In this document: piece after piece, positions 14,095 through 20,847 of the stretch | Layout: each line of letters begins with the position of its first letter | Position numbering within the stretch: position 1 is the stretch's first letter | IMG/VR virus record: IMGVR_UViG_3300045970_000225 | Span: 1-20,913 of that record | Strand: one strand, 5' to 3' | From: a virus | DNA: 20,913 bases | Position numbers and translations under genes: made by a program | Notes under the pieces: generated by a model | The model's database searches: none | Told to the model about the DNA's origin: nothing | Seen by the model: the letters and a program-made list of their open reading frames with translations, nothing else

Positions 14095-15684
14095 TTATTC
14101 GTTTTGGGGGTCGGATGCCGCTTGCTCTGGTGCCGGGTCGGGGACTTCTTGGCCTTGCACCGATCCCTTCAGATCCGTTTGGGCCGGGTCTGTATCAAAC
14201 ACAAGGCCAAGTTCGGCAATCATGTCCAGTTCGCGCCGTCGATTTTTAAGTAAGTCCTCAAGATCGGCATGTTCGGATGTCTGGCTGATGACTGAGTCCA
14301 GGGTCATAAAGCCACCTCGTACCGCTGCTTTGTATGCGGCAACTTCTTTTTGCGGATCGATCCACGACCAGCCGCGCGGTTTGAATAGAACCGCCCGATA
14401 TTTTCGTATCTTCGTGAAGTAGTCATTAATCGGCAACTGCCCGGACAAGACGGCGGCCCCGAGCCAGTCGCGATGAACGCCCCGGCGAAAATTGCGAATG
14501 TACCAGCCTTGGAGGATGCGCCACATATCACGATCCTCCAGCAGGGACAGGCGCGAAGCACTGTAATTTGACTGCGAATAATCACCCGACACGCTGGCAT
14601 ACGACACGCCGATACCGACAGCGAACGCCCTGAGCATATAGCGCATGAATGGATCAAGCCCGGCGTTTGGACGGGACGGGTTAAATCCGGTGAATTTTTC
14701 ACCTGGTTGCAGTTGCTGGATCGTGCCTGGCTCCATCGAGATCGTCGGCGCACCACCTTCATCTTCCGGGTTATCCGGCGTCAATCCTTCCTCACTTTCG
14801 ATGAGGCCGAAGATCGACGCCGCCGCACGGGCCGCTACAATTTCCGCTTCTTCGTAGCCTTGCATGTTATGCAGGCGTTTCAGGGTGGCGTGCAGCCACG
14901 GCACGCCACGCGTCTGGCCGATCCGGTCAGGGATGAAGAGATGGATCATGTCTTCGGCTGGCACGCGGATCAAGGCGCTGGCAACGAACGTGCTGAATTG
15001 ATAATCACCCGGATGTGACGGGTAGAGCCAATAGGCGACCGGTCGGCCCCATTGATTTTGTTCGACCCCCATGCGAATGACGTTACCGTTTTCAGCGCGG
15101 GCAACGCTCCATTGGTCAATCAGCCGGTCCGCCTCGATCAGTTCAAGTGCATACGGAATATTCGTGTCGCCAAACGGCATCCGCACCTTGCGGATCAATA
15201 CTTCCCCGTTTTCAACAATTGACCGGATAATCAATCGCTCCATGTCGGCAAAACACAGCTTCCCGGCTGGATCGCACGTATCTTTATCCGTCCATTCCAG
15301 CCATTCGTCCTCAATCAGGTCATTGATGCGAGTCATCAAGCTGCCGTCAGCATTGGTCACTTGCGCCTGCATCCCCACGCCGGTGCCGATCACGTTGTTG
15401 ACAATGATGCGGACCGCCGCCTTAGCGTATTCATTGTCGCGGATCAGCGCTCTGGACCGCGCCCGCAACTGGCGCAAGCTGGTGATGATTTCACTGTCGG
15501 CTGACGTATTCTGTGCCGACCAATCACCAGACAAGCGCCCCATCTGGGCACCGGCATACATACGCTTGCTGGTGTTCGCCTTGCTTAACAGCGCCTTTTG
15601 CGCAGCACGGTCGGCGTTCCACTTGGCGAGGACCACAGACCCCGGCTGACTTACCCGTGACTCGTCATAAAATTTTGTGGTCAT
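14095..15684 (-). CDS. Portal protein, lambda GpB family
   Basis: At 529 residues this protein fits the lambda-type portal family (PF05136). It forms the dodecameric ring at one capsid vertex through which DNA enters and leaves and on which terminase docks. Recognisable features are the early RSRALIRDNEYAKAAVRIIV (about 74-93) with NNVIGTGVGMQ, then WTDKDTCDPAGKLCFADMER, NGEVLIRKV, IHLFIPDRIGQTRGVPWLHA and the SGDYSQSNYSASRLSLLEDR region that is highly conserved in the family. The acidic Pro-rich end (about 505-529) is probably flexible. The ATG overlaps the stop of the gpW-position gene (ATGA). The lambda portal is longer and is followed by a separate protease; here the protease is fused to the capsid gene instead. 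Confidence 0.93.
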   Translation of the reverse strand: MTTKFYDESRVSQPGSVVLAKWNADRAAQKALLSKANTSKRMYAGAQMGRLSGDWSAQNTSADSEIITSLRQLRARSRALIRDNEYAKAAVRIIVNNVIGTGVGMQAQVTNADGSLMTRINDLIEDEWLEWTDKDTCDPAGKLCFADMERLIIRSIVENGEVLIRKVRMPFGDTNIPYALELIEADRLIDQWSVARAENGNVIRMGVEQNQWGRPVAYWLYPSHPGDYQFSTFVASALIRVPAEDMIHLFIPDRIGQTRGVPWLHATLKRLHNMQGYEEAEIVAARAAASIFGLIESEEGLTPDNPEDEGGAPTISMEPGTIQQLQPGEKFTGFNPSRPNAGLDPFMRYMLRAFAVGIGVSYASVSGDYSQSNYSASRLSLLEDRDMWRILQGWYIRNFRRGVHRDWLGAAVLSGQLPINDYFTKIRKYRAVLFKPRGWSWIDPQKEVAAYKAAVRGGFMTLDSVISQTSEHADLEDLLKNRRRELDMIAELGLVFDTDPAQTDLKGSVQGQEVPDPAPEQAASDPQNE

Positions 15685-16244
15685 TTGAACCTCACAAGCA
15701 AGCGACGTGGATTTTGCCCGCCATTGGCAATCACCTGGCGCGCGCGCTCACTGTTGACACGTTGTTGCCAGAATTGCCTTAGTGCCATCAAGTCAATAAG
15801 GCTGTGGAATTCGGTCTGGCGCGTACCGATGGAATAGCTTTTGATCTTGCCGCCCGACCCCTTGAACGATGCCAACGCGGCTTCACAATCGGCCAGGGCA
15901 CGTTCAGCAACCGAGCGCGCATCTATTGCACCATCGCCCGCCGACAGGTCAGCGCTGACCGTCAGCGTACCCTGGCCGATGGTCATGCGATGGTCTTGCA
16001 TGGACAGCTTTGCAGACCACGCATACTGGCCGGGCAACAGGCTGGCGCTGTCTGTGGCGCTGATGCTGCAATGCCAACCGTCGCCGTTTGCCACGCCGAC
16101 GACAGTCAGTTGTGACGGGCCTCTCAGGTAATAATTGAGGGTCCATTCGGCGCTGGTGTACTGCTCATGGGATGACGATAAGCACCATGGCGTATCGTCC
16201 CAAGAACCCGAATCACCGGCCACCATCATTAATGGTATTTTCAT
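15681..16244 (-). CDS. gpW-position head protein with a possible gpW-like C-terminus
   Basis: This 187-residue protein is encoded between large terminase and portal, where lambda has W (68 residues). The first ~100 residues are beta-rich and look like an immunoglobulin-like fold (SAEWTLNYYLRGPSQLTVVG, SISATDSASLLPGQYAWSAK). The C-terminal ~70 residues are helical: VAERALADCEAALASFKGS, then a KSYSIGTRQTEFHSLIDLMA segment and RQFWQQRVNSERAR. This helix, beta hairpin, helix order is like gpW, the connector that seals the packaged head. The gene could thus be a gpW extended by an N-terminal domain; that is an inference. I chose ATG 16244, which follows GGTGA at the terminase stop; GTG at 16250 or TTG at 16253 are possible. 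Confidence 0.62.
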   Translation of the reverse strand: MKIPLMMVAGDSGSWDDTPWCLSSSHEQYTSAEWTLNYYLRGPSQLTVVGVANGDGWHCSISATDSASLLPGQYAWSAKLSMQDHRMTIGQGTLTVSADLSAGDGAIDARSVAERALADCEAALASFKGSGGKIKSYSIGTRQTEFHSLIDLMALRQFWQQRVNSERARQVIANGGQNPRRLLVRFK

Positions 16245-16246
16245 AA

Positions 16247-18331
16247 TCACCAACTATTGGCAGAGAATCCACCGACCCGGCGTTGTTGCCGCAGCTTCGG
16301 TGTTTTAGGTTTAAGAGCTGGCGTTGGTTCAGCCGCTGGTGCTACTGCCTGCGGCTGTGCATCTTCATTTTCTGGCTCCTCGGAGGCGAGGGGCACAGCC
16401 AGAGGCACCGGATCGGCAGGGAAAAACATTTGCTTTTGCCGCAGTTGCATATCAATGGCATCCCAATACGACGGTTTCAGGAGATGCAGTTTTAGCGACA
16501 TGGCCGCGTGCAGCGCGTACACCTCACAATCCAACGCTTCGTTGCGCACACCGGCGCGAGGGGTCCAAACAAAGCGATTCCGCTGCTTTTTGTGTGGCGT
16601 TTTAACCTCGCTTGTGATCTGATCCCAGTAATCGGGACGGACCGACTTGTACCAATGCAGACGCCCCGGCCCTTTCCCCGTCAGCGACAAGCGCCCATCG
16701 ATCATTAAATCTTTGGCCCGATTCGTGCCGACGATGTACGGGCGCACGCCCGAGGGATGCGGCGTGTGATTGCCCCGCACGTCAATCGATTGCGACGGCT
16801 TGGCAAAAATTTCTTTGGCGGTGCCGGATTGTTCCGATGCACCTTTGATCGCCATGTAATTGCGCCCGGCCCGTTTGCGGACATAGGCATAGACTGCATC
16901 GGTGGTGGTCCCATCAGACGAGTCGACCGATACCGCGCTTATCGGCATTGGGTTACCGCTGGCGTGGAGAATCTCGCTGTTCAGCAGCGCGTCCAGGTCG
17001 AGCCATGCACCGCTGTTTTCGATGAGGGTTTGGCCGTAGATCTCGCCCCAATAGACTAACCAGGACTCCATCCCCCTGCCCCACGCTCTTATCACAATCG
17101 CAAGCCGGTTATGCTGCACGTCCACGCCAACAGTCAGTCGGCCACCGCCCCAAGGCACTGTCATTTCTGGATAATCTTCAGCGCGCGCGGCCAAGGCGTC
17201 CGCTTTGGGCACGTCGCTTTTATACTCGTATGGCAAGCCTTCGGTACTATTGCGAAACGCCCGCATTTTTGTGTCATCACCAGCCCGGAGGAGGTGATCG
17301 GCAACCAGGAATTTTTTCATCAACTCCTGCAAAACGCTACCCGGAAACGGGGAATACAACTCATTGATGTAAAAACCGGCGATGCCATAAAAAGCCGCTG
17401 TTGCAATCCATACGCCCTTGGTGACGTTGTGGTTTTTTTCGGCGTCATTCCATGCCGCACCGCAGTGCGGACAAATATAGCGCGCCGTCTCTGGTCGGGT
17501 ATGCCCAAAATTTTCATGGACGAATTCCGGGTCTTCCGTTGCCGTGACGTTTTCCCAGGCGAGGACATGCGTTTCACCACAATGGTGACAAGGGATAAAA
17601 AATTTCCGCTGGTCGCTCGACAGGTACGCTGTTTCGATCTTTGAGACACCTTTAACTGTCGGCGTCCCCCCGAACACAACCTTACTGCGCGGGAATGTCT
17701 TGACGCGCTCTTCCAGCAGCGTGATCGTGTCGCCTTGCTCGCGCACATTGTCGTTACAATCGTCCGGTTCTTCGACCGCGACAATCGGTGCCGGGGTCGA
17801 TTTCACAGAACTGGGCGAATTCGACCCAACCAGTTTCAGGAAACCGCCGCCAAAACTCTTGTAATCCCACCGGTTATCACTATTTTTGCGCCGCTGAATC
17901 TGCAATTTCGCGGCCAGCCGTGGCGTAACTTCGGCCATCGGAACGAATTTTTCCTCGGAGAATTCCTTCGCCGCCTTTTCTTTGGCGAACATGATGATCA
18001 TCGCGCATGGCTCTAGGTCAATTTTTTTCGCGACGTAATTGAGCAGGACGCCATCGGTCCATGCAATTTGCGCACTCTTCATCGCCACCATTTTTTTGAC
18101 CAGCGGATCATCCAATGCGTCGTGCATGCCGCGAACCCAGGGCGTTCTGTCCGGGTTGTAATCGCCCGGCTCGGCGGTGGTCTTACTCGACATCTTCCGG
18201 TGGGCACGGGCCCAATCGGTCAACGAGATGCGTTCCGCTGGCTCAATCAGCCCCGCTATCCGGCACAACAGCGATATGACGGCTGGCATCGTATCGAGCA
18301 AGGTGTCGGAAGGCGGCGTGCGTAAAGTCAT
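16247..18331 (-). CDS. Terminase large subunit, GpA family
   Basis: This 694-residue protein is the packaging motor and cos/pac nuclease of the lambda GpA type. Motifs in order: a Walker A-like KSAQIAWTDG at 85-94 (compare KSARVGYSKM in lambda), a Walker B-like IVAVEEPD at 183-190, a ...VVFGGTPTVKGVSKIE coupling segment near 218-233, a zinc-ribbon-like CHHC (248-251) with CPHC (287-290), and nuclease acidic residues Asp404 (VGVDVQHNRLA) and Asp470 (AVSVDSSDG). The C-terminus is Pro/Ala/Glu rich and probably disordered until the final RQQRRVGGFSANSW. The ATG 18331 follows AGGT by 6 nt and overlaps the small terminase gene by 89 nt, an unusually long but plausible overlap. An inner ATG at 18289 has no ribosome site. 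Confidence 0.94.
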   Translation of the reverse strand: MTLRTPPSDTLLDTMPAVISLLCRIAGLIEPAERISLTDWARAHRKMSSKTTAEPGDYNPDRTPWVRGMHDALDDPLVKKMVAMKSAQIAWTDGVLLNYVAKKIDLEPCAMIIMFAKEKAAKEFSEEKFVPMAEVTPRLAAKLQIQRRKNSDNRWDYKSFGGGFLKLVGSNSPSSVKSTPAPIVAVEEPDDCNDNVREQGDTITLLEERVKTFPRSKVVFGGTPTVKGVSKIETAYLSSDQRKFFIPCHHCGETHVLAWENVTATEDPEFVHENFGHTRPETARYICPHCGAAWNDAEKNHNVTKGVWIATAAFYGIAGFYINELYSPFPGSVLQELMKKFLVADHLLRAGDDTKMRAFRNSTEGLPYEYKSDVPKADALAARAEDYPEMTVPWGGGRLTVGVDVQHNRLAIVIRAWGRGMESWLVYWGEIYGQTLIENSGAWLDLDALLNSEILHASGNPMPISAVSVDSSDGTTTDAVYAYVRKRAGRNYMAIKGASEQSGTAKEIFAKPSQSIDVRGNHTPHPSGVRPYIVGTNRAKDLMIDGRLSLTGKGPGRLHWYKSVRPDYWDQITSEVKTPHKKQRNRFVWTPRAGVRNEALDCEVYALHAAMSLKLHLLKPSYWDAIDMQLRQKQMFFPADPVPLAVPLASEEPENEDAQPQAVAPAAEPTPALKPKTPKLRQQRRVGGFSANSW

Positions 18332-18728
18332 TCAGTACCTGTACATCGAGATTAATTCCGTACAACTGATCCAGGTTGGCCTTGATCTTGTCGTCACGCG
18401 CCAGCAACTCGGTTTTCCATGCGCCGACCATCTGCATCAACGCCGGTTCAAGCTGCGCCACGTTGATCAATTGCGCCTTCTTTTCCGCGAGCACTAATTG
18501 TTTCATTTCGCGCTCAACGCGCTCGGTGAGAACGCGCTCACTCACCAGGTCGGCGCCGGTGCTGCTCACATGCCCGGACGCCTGCGCCCGCAATTGGCGG
18601 ATATACGCAAACCGCACCTCATCTAGCGTGGCGGTACGCCAATCAAAATCCGCTTGTTTAAAGAAGCGGCTAACAGCAGATTGATCCAGGTCGAGATGGG
18701 CAGCGATTTCAGTCTGAGTCAGTGCCAT
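18243..18728 (-). CDS. Terminase small subunit (Nu1/DUF1441-like)
   Basis: This 161-residue protein is encoded just before the large terminase. It begins with a helix-turn-helix (MALTQTEIAAHLDLDQSAVS, RFFKQADFDW), a winged-helix start typical of gpNu1-type subunits that recognise the packaging site. It continues with a long helix rich in Glu/Lys (ERVEREMKQLVLAEKKAQLI) and ends in VQVLNDFTHAAFRHLARY, probably the contact to the large subunit. I chose the second ATG (18728) because AAGGA lies 5 nt upstream; the ATG at 18734 overlaps that site. Family naming rests on the N-terminal HTH, the length and the neighbour. Confidence 0.82.
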   Translation of the reverse strand: MALTQTEIAAHLDLDQSAVSRFFKQADFDWRTATLDEVRFAYIRQLRAQASGHVSSTGADLVSERVLTERVEREMKQLVLAEKKAQLINVAQLEPALMQMVGAWKTELLARDDKIKANLDQLYGINLDVQVLNDFTHAAFRHLARYDASRHIAVVPDSGAD

Positions 18729-18866
18729 AAACATCCTTGTTTGGGCCTGAATATGACCCCCTTACAATGCAGCAAAATAAAGAGTTTTCGGGGTCTTCGT
18801 ACCCGCAGTGTCGGTGTGTCCGGTAAGTACCTTGGGATTTTTTAGAGGCTGGCGGCTGCATCAGGC
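18729..18866. other. Noncoding gap upstream of terminase; candidate packaging site
   Basis: About 138 nt separate the gpZ-like gene from small terminase, and I see no gene in them. On the plus strand there is an inverted repeat GGTA-ag-TACC at 18822-18831 and a GGGT-cttcgt-ACCC hairpin at 18791-18804, besides the AAGGA ribosome site of the small terminase. In lambda, cos lies just before nu1, so this is the natural place for a packaging initiation site, but no cos sequence is recognisable. Confidence 0.3.
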
Positions 18867-19451
18867 CTAGCCCTTGCGACCGAAGCGCTTGATCTGCGCA
18901 CGCAGTAGCTCAGGGAACTTTTGCCCAATGAATGCAGTAACCGCATCGACCACGGCTTGGTTGTTGGCGGCATCGGGGATGCTGGGGCCGTACAGTTCTT
19001 TGATGGGTAAGCCGCTCCATTGCGTGCGCCCATTCTTGCTGACCTTTTTGTGGGCCTTGCCCATCCTCACGTACACACCACGGTGGCCGTTGGGCATGGT
19101 GGCGATGAATGCGCCTGCAATGACCTTACGACCGTTAAGGACCGACACGGACACACCGCGTGCAGTTTGGCGGGCACCGTACTTGACCAAGGATAGCGGG
19201 CGGCCCTTGGCCGTTATCTTCGCTGTCAGCTGGCCTGAGCGGGCCGGGCGAACTGTCAAGCCATCCTTGACATCGCCAATCTTGAGATTGTAGCCAACTG
19301 CCTTGATTTGCCGGGCTGTTTGATTCTTTGCCTGCTCGATTGTCTTGTTGATTGCTGCTGGTAGTGCAGCGTCGAGCACATCACGCCTCACTGATCGCAG
19401 ATCGGCGATGATCTTGCCCATGTCGCCACGCACGTCTACTTTGATACCCAT
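18867..19451 (-). CDS. Minor tail protein Z-like (GpZ family)
   Basis: This 194-residue basic protein closely fits the prophage minor tail protein Z family (lambda gpZ has 192 residues), which acts at the head-proximal end of the tail during joining. Typical parts are the N-terminal MGIKVDVRGDMGKIIADLRS, the AALPAAINKTIEQAKNQTAR helix at about 28-47, the RPLSLVKYGARQTARGVSVS segment, the AFIATMPNGHRGVYVRMGKA segment, and the closing VVDAVTAFIGQKFPELLRAQ helix followed by IKRFGRKG. The ATG follows AAGG by 6 nt. Its location is odd: it lies before terminase instead of between the head-tail joining and tail terminator genes. Confidence 0.82.
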   Translation of the reverse strand: MGIKVDVRGDMGKIIADLRSVRRDVLDAALPAAINKTIEQAKNQTARQIKAVGYNLKIGDVKDGLTVRPARSGQLTAKITAKGRPLSLVKYGARQTARGVSVSVLNGRKVIAGAFIATMPNGHRGVYVRMGKAHKKVSKNGRTQWSGLPIKELYGPSIPDAANNQAVVDAVTAFIGQKFPELLRAQIKRFGRKG

Positions 19452-19500
19452 GGCACACCTTGAAAGCCCCGCCGACCATCAGGCCAGCGGGTAGCACCGA

Positions 19501-19851
19501 TTACGAAAAGGCGAAACCGAAGCCGGATGGAAGCCACTGCATCTCAGCGGTGGCGGTATCGCCACCCTGCACCGTGGCTGTGTCGATGATGGTCGGTACA
19601 GTGCAGGTATCGCGGATCGCATCGCAGACGGGCAGGCCATCGGCTGTCACCGGTTGGGCAAACACCGCGTAATCGCCGCCATCGACGCCCTTAAAATCGA
19701 CTTCCCACAACTTATCACCGTCAACGGTGATGGTTTCAACGCGGGGAATGCTCGTTGCAACCGAGACCAGCGAAATCATGATGGCTGCACAAACCAAATT
19801 GTTTGTGATTGGACTGCGCTGGCGTTTCAGAATAACTTTTACATCGACCAT
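19501..19851 (-). CDS. Hypothetical protein, 116 residues, with an N-terminal hydrophobic segment
   Basis: I do not recognise this protein. It begins MVDVKVILKRQRSPITNN, has a hydrophobic stretch LVCAAIMISLVSVATSI (about 19-35) that could be a membrane anchor, then a beta-like domain (TITVDGDKLWEVDFKGVDGG, DYAVFAQPVTADGLPV) with two cysteines nine apart (CDAIRDTCTVP), and ends GFGFAFS. I chose ATG 19851 because GAGG lies 5 nt upstream; the frame is open further upstream but that part is unlike a protein and runs through a terminator. It lies after two tandem terminators and 49 nt before the gpZ-like gene. It could be a minor virion or membrane-associated protein. Confidence 0.6.
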   Translation of the reverse strand: MVDVKVILKRQRSPITNNLVCAAIMISLVSVATSIPRVETITVDGDKLWEVDFKGVDGGDYAVFAQPVTADGLPVCDAIRDTCTVPTIIDTATVQGGDTATAEMQWLPSGFGFAFS

Positions 19852-19875
19852 ATATACCTCAGAGTTGGTACTGCG

Positions 19876-19898
19876 AAAAACCCGGCAAAAGCACCGGG
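19876..19898 (-). terminator. Second, weaker terminator of a tandem pair
   Basis: On the coding strand CCCGG and CCGGG form a 5-bp stem around TGCTTTTG, followed by TTTTTCGC. It comes 5 nt after the T tract of the stronger hairpin at 19904-19936 and 25 nt before the start of the 116-residue protein. Confidence 0.5.
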
Positions 19899-19903
19899 GG
19901 AAT

Positions 19904-19936
19904 AAAAAAGCCCGCTGGTCATGACAACCAGCGGGC
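19904..19936 (-). terminator. Strong intrinsic terminator inside the late region
   Basis: On the coding strand GCCCGCTGGT and ACCAGCGGGC form a perfect 10-bp stem with a 7-nt loop, followed directly by TTTTTT. It lies 30 nt after the stop of the 58-residue membrane protein and before the 116-residue ORF, pointing along the late operon. Confidence 0.88.
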
Positions 19937-19966
19937 CAAGGCTCCAAAGCTGGGAACCGGAGACGA

Positions 19967-20143
19967 TCAGTTGCAGCCAGCGACGCCGCGAAACGCCATG
20001 CTCGACAGCCAGGACCACAGCGCCAGCACGCCCAACAGGCCAGCGACACAGAACCAGCACGCCAGCCGGGCGAGCATCTCGGATGTGATCCGGTCGCGCG
20101 CCGCCTTGAGCTTCGAGACAATCCAGTTTGATAATTTATTCAA
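19967..20143 (-). CDS. Small membrane protein, 58 residues, one transmembrane segment
   Basis: The start is a TTG at 20143 that overlaps the stop of the preceding small ORF (TTGAATAA), with AGAGGA 8 nt upstream, so coupled translation is likely. The protein has a basic N-terminal helix (NKLSNWIVSKLKAARDRITS) and one hydrophobic segment near the C-terminus (LACWFCVAGLLGVLALWSWL, about 29-48). Lambda has its holin and lysis genes at this place, between the late promoter and terminase, and small membrane proteins are common here. It could be a holin-like or superinfection-exclusion protein, but no family is recognised and no endolysin is next to it. The same frame is open up to an ATG at 20320, but the extra part looks noncoding. 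Confidence 0.5.
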   Translation of the reverse strand: MNKLSNWIVSKLKAARDRITSEMLARLACWFCVAGLLGVLALWSWLSSMAFRGVAGCN

Positions 20144-20306
20144 TTTTTTTATCCTCTTGCGAAGGTGTGGCGGGCGCGGCGGCTTCGTATTGCCAGTGCA
20201 GCAGATGCCGGATTGCTGGACCATCGGGCGGTATTGTTTTGGATGCGCGCCGCGCTGCCAGATATGCCGCCAATTCCGCCCTTGTGGGCTTGTGGATGAT
20301 CTGCAT
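20136..20306 (-). CDS. Hypothetical protein, 56 residues
   Basis: A short hydrophilic protein (MQIIHKPTRAELAAYLAARR, continuing to HLLHWQYEAAAP and ending QEDKKIE) of unknown function, with a predicted helix at about 9-22. The ATG at 20306 follows an A-rich stretch with only a weak ribosome site. An upstream TTG at 20330 would fall inside the terminator stem and is unlikely. It is the first gene after the promoter and terminator, and its stop overlaps the start of the next ORF. Its codon use and amino acid content look more natural than those of the overlapping 117-codon frame, so I prefer it. Confidence 0.5.
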   Translation of the reverse strand: MQIIHKPTRAELAAYLAARRASKTIPPDGPAIRHLLHWQYEAAAPATPSQEDKKIE

Positions 20307-20328
20307 CTTTTTTTTGACATGTAAACGC

Positions 20329-20356
20329 AAAAAGCCCGGCTTTTAGGGCCGGGCTT
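20329..20356 (-). terminator. tR'-like intrinsic terminator just after the late promoter
   Basis: On the coding strand AAGCCCGGC and GCCGGGCTT form a perfect 9-bp stem with a 7-nt loop (CCTAAAA), and the T tract (TTTTT) continues from the stem. From the predicted start near 20388 the stopped transcript would be about 60 nt. This is the short leader expected of a Q-controlled late promoter. The plus-strand side also ends in CTTCTTT and may act weakly in the other direction. Confidence 0.85.
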
Positions 20357-20367
20357 CTTTGGACGGA

Positions 20368-20423
20368 ATTATGAGACTTATCAAATTAGTGCCCATAATC
20401 GAGGTATTACATCGGTTTGTCAA
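20368..20423 (-). promoter_or_regulatory. pR'-like late promoter with possible pause element
   Basis: On the coding strand a perfect -35 box TTGACA (20423-20418), a 17-bp spacer and GATTAT (20400-20395, 4 of 6 matches to the -10 consensus) form a strong sigma70-type promoter. It starts 8 nt after the stop of the Q-like gene. Transcription should begin near 20388. A second -10-like hexamer, CATAAT (5 of 6 matches, 20373-20368), lies about 15-20 nt downstream of that start, where lambdoid late promoters carry a sigma-dependent pause signal. Promoter calling is direct; the pause role is an inference. Confidence 0.78.
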
Positions 20424-20430
20424 GAATTTC

Positions 20431-20847
20431 TTAAAATTGCGCGCCGACCGGCCCATTCTCGAATGCCGCATCGAGCCGGGTCATCGCATCCTTTTCAATG
20501 TTTTTAAGCGCCTTGGCGATGGCTTCCGCGTAGCCTTTGACCGTGGTCGGGTGCAGGCCGCATTGGGTTGCGATTTGCTTCAACTGCTTTTTATCGTCTT
20601 TGCGCTCGAAGAAGCGCACAACACATTCGCGCCGCACCAGGGCGTCAGCGCGGCTGATGGCCGGGATCGCCACACGGACATAATCGGTCAGCAGTGCAAT
20701 CGCGGCTGTCCATTGCCTGTTTGGCTTGATCCCAGCACAGCACGGCGATGTGCAGTCACACGCGAAAGATCGTTGCACCATCTTGGCAATGATCACAGCC
20801 CGTTCTGGTTCGGCTGGCAAAGCGTTTTCAAACCGCGCTTTGATCAT
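20431..20847 (-). CDS. Putative late antitermination protein (Q-like)
   Basis: This 138-residue protein heads the region. A cysteine cluster, Cys30, Cys32, Cys36 and Cys37 (FACDCTSPCCAGIKPNRQW), could bind zinc. The C-terminal third holds a likely helix-turn-helix (KQLKQIATQCGLHPTTVKGY at about 87-106), similar in shape to a sigma70 region 4 or DNA-binding domain. Small Cys-rich, HTH-bearing proteins of this size at the end of the delayed early region are often annotated as Q-type antiterminators. The placement strongly supports this: a promoter starts 8 nt after its stop and an intrinsic terminator follows, as in lambda Q-pR'-tR'. The ATG 20847 has a GGCGGG-rich leader; the frame is open to the window end, so a longer N-terminus is possible. 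A general HTH regulator is the alternative. Confidence 0.6.
   Translation of the reverse strand: MIKARFENALPAEPERAVIIAKMVQRSFACDCTSPCCAGIKPNRQWTAAIALLTDYVRVAIPAISRADALVRRECVVRFFERKDDKKQLKQIATQCGLHPTTVKGYAEAIAKALKNIEKDAMTRLDAAFENGPVGAQF

Noticed and set aside
19852-20121. N-terminal extension of the 116-residue protein to a start at 20121
   Set aside because: It would run through both tandem terminators and the end of the membrane protein gene, and its residues look like noncoding reading. ATG 19851 has a proper ribosome site.
19967-20320. 117-codon minus-strand ORF starting at ATG 20320
   Set aside because: Its first half is rich in Arg, Pro and Cys with no protein-like pattern, and overlaps the better-looking 56-residue ORF. 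Only the last 58 codons, after a TTG with AGAGGA upstream, look real.
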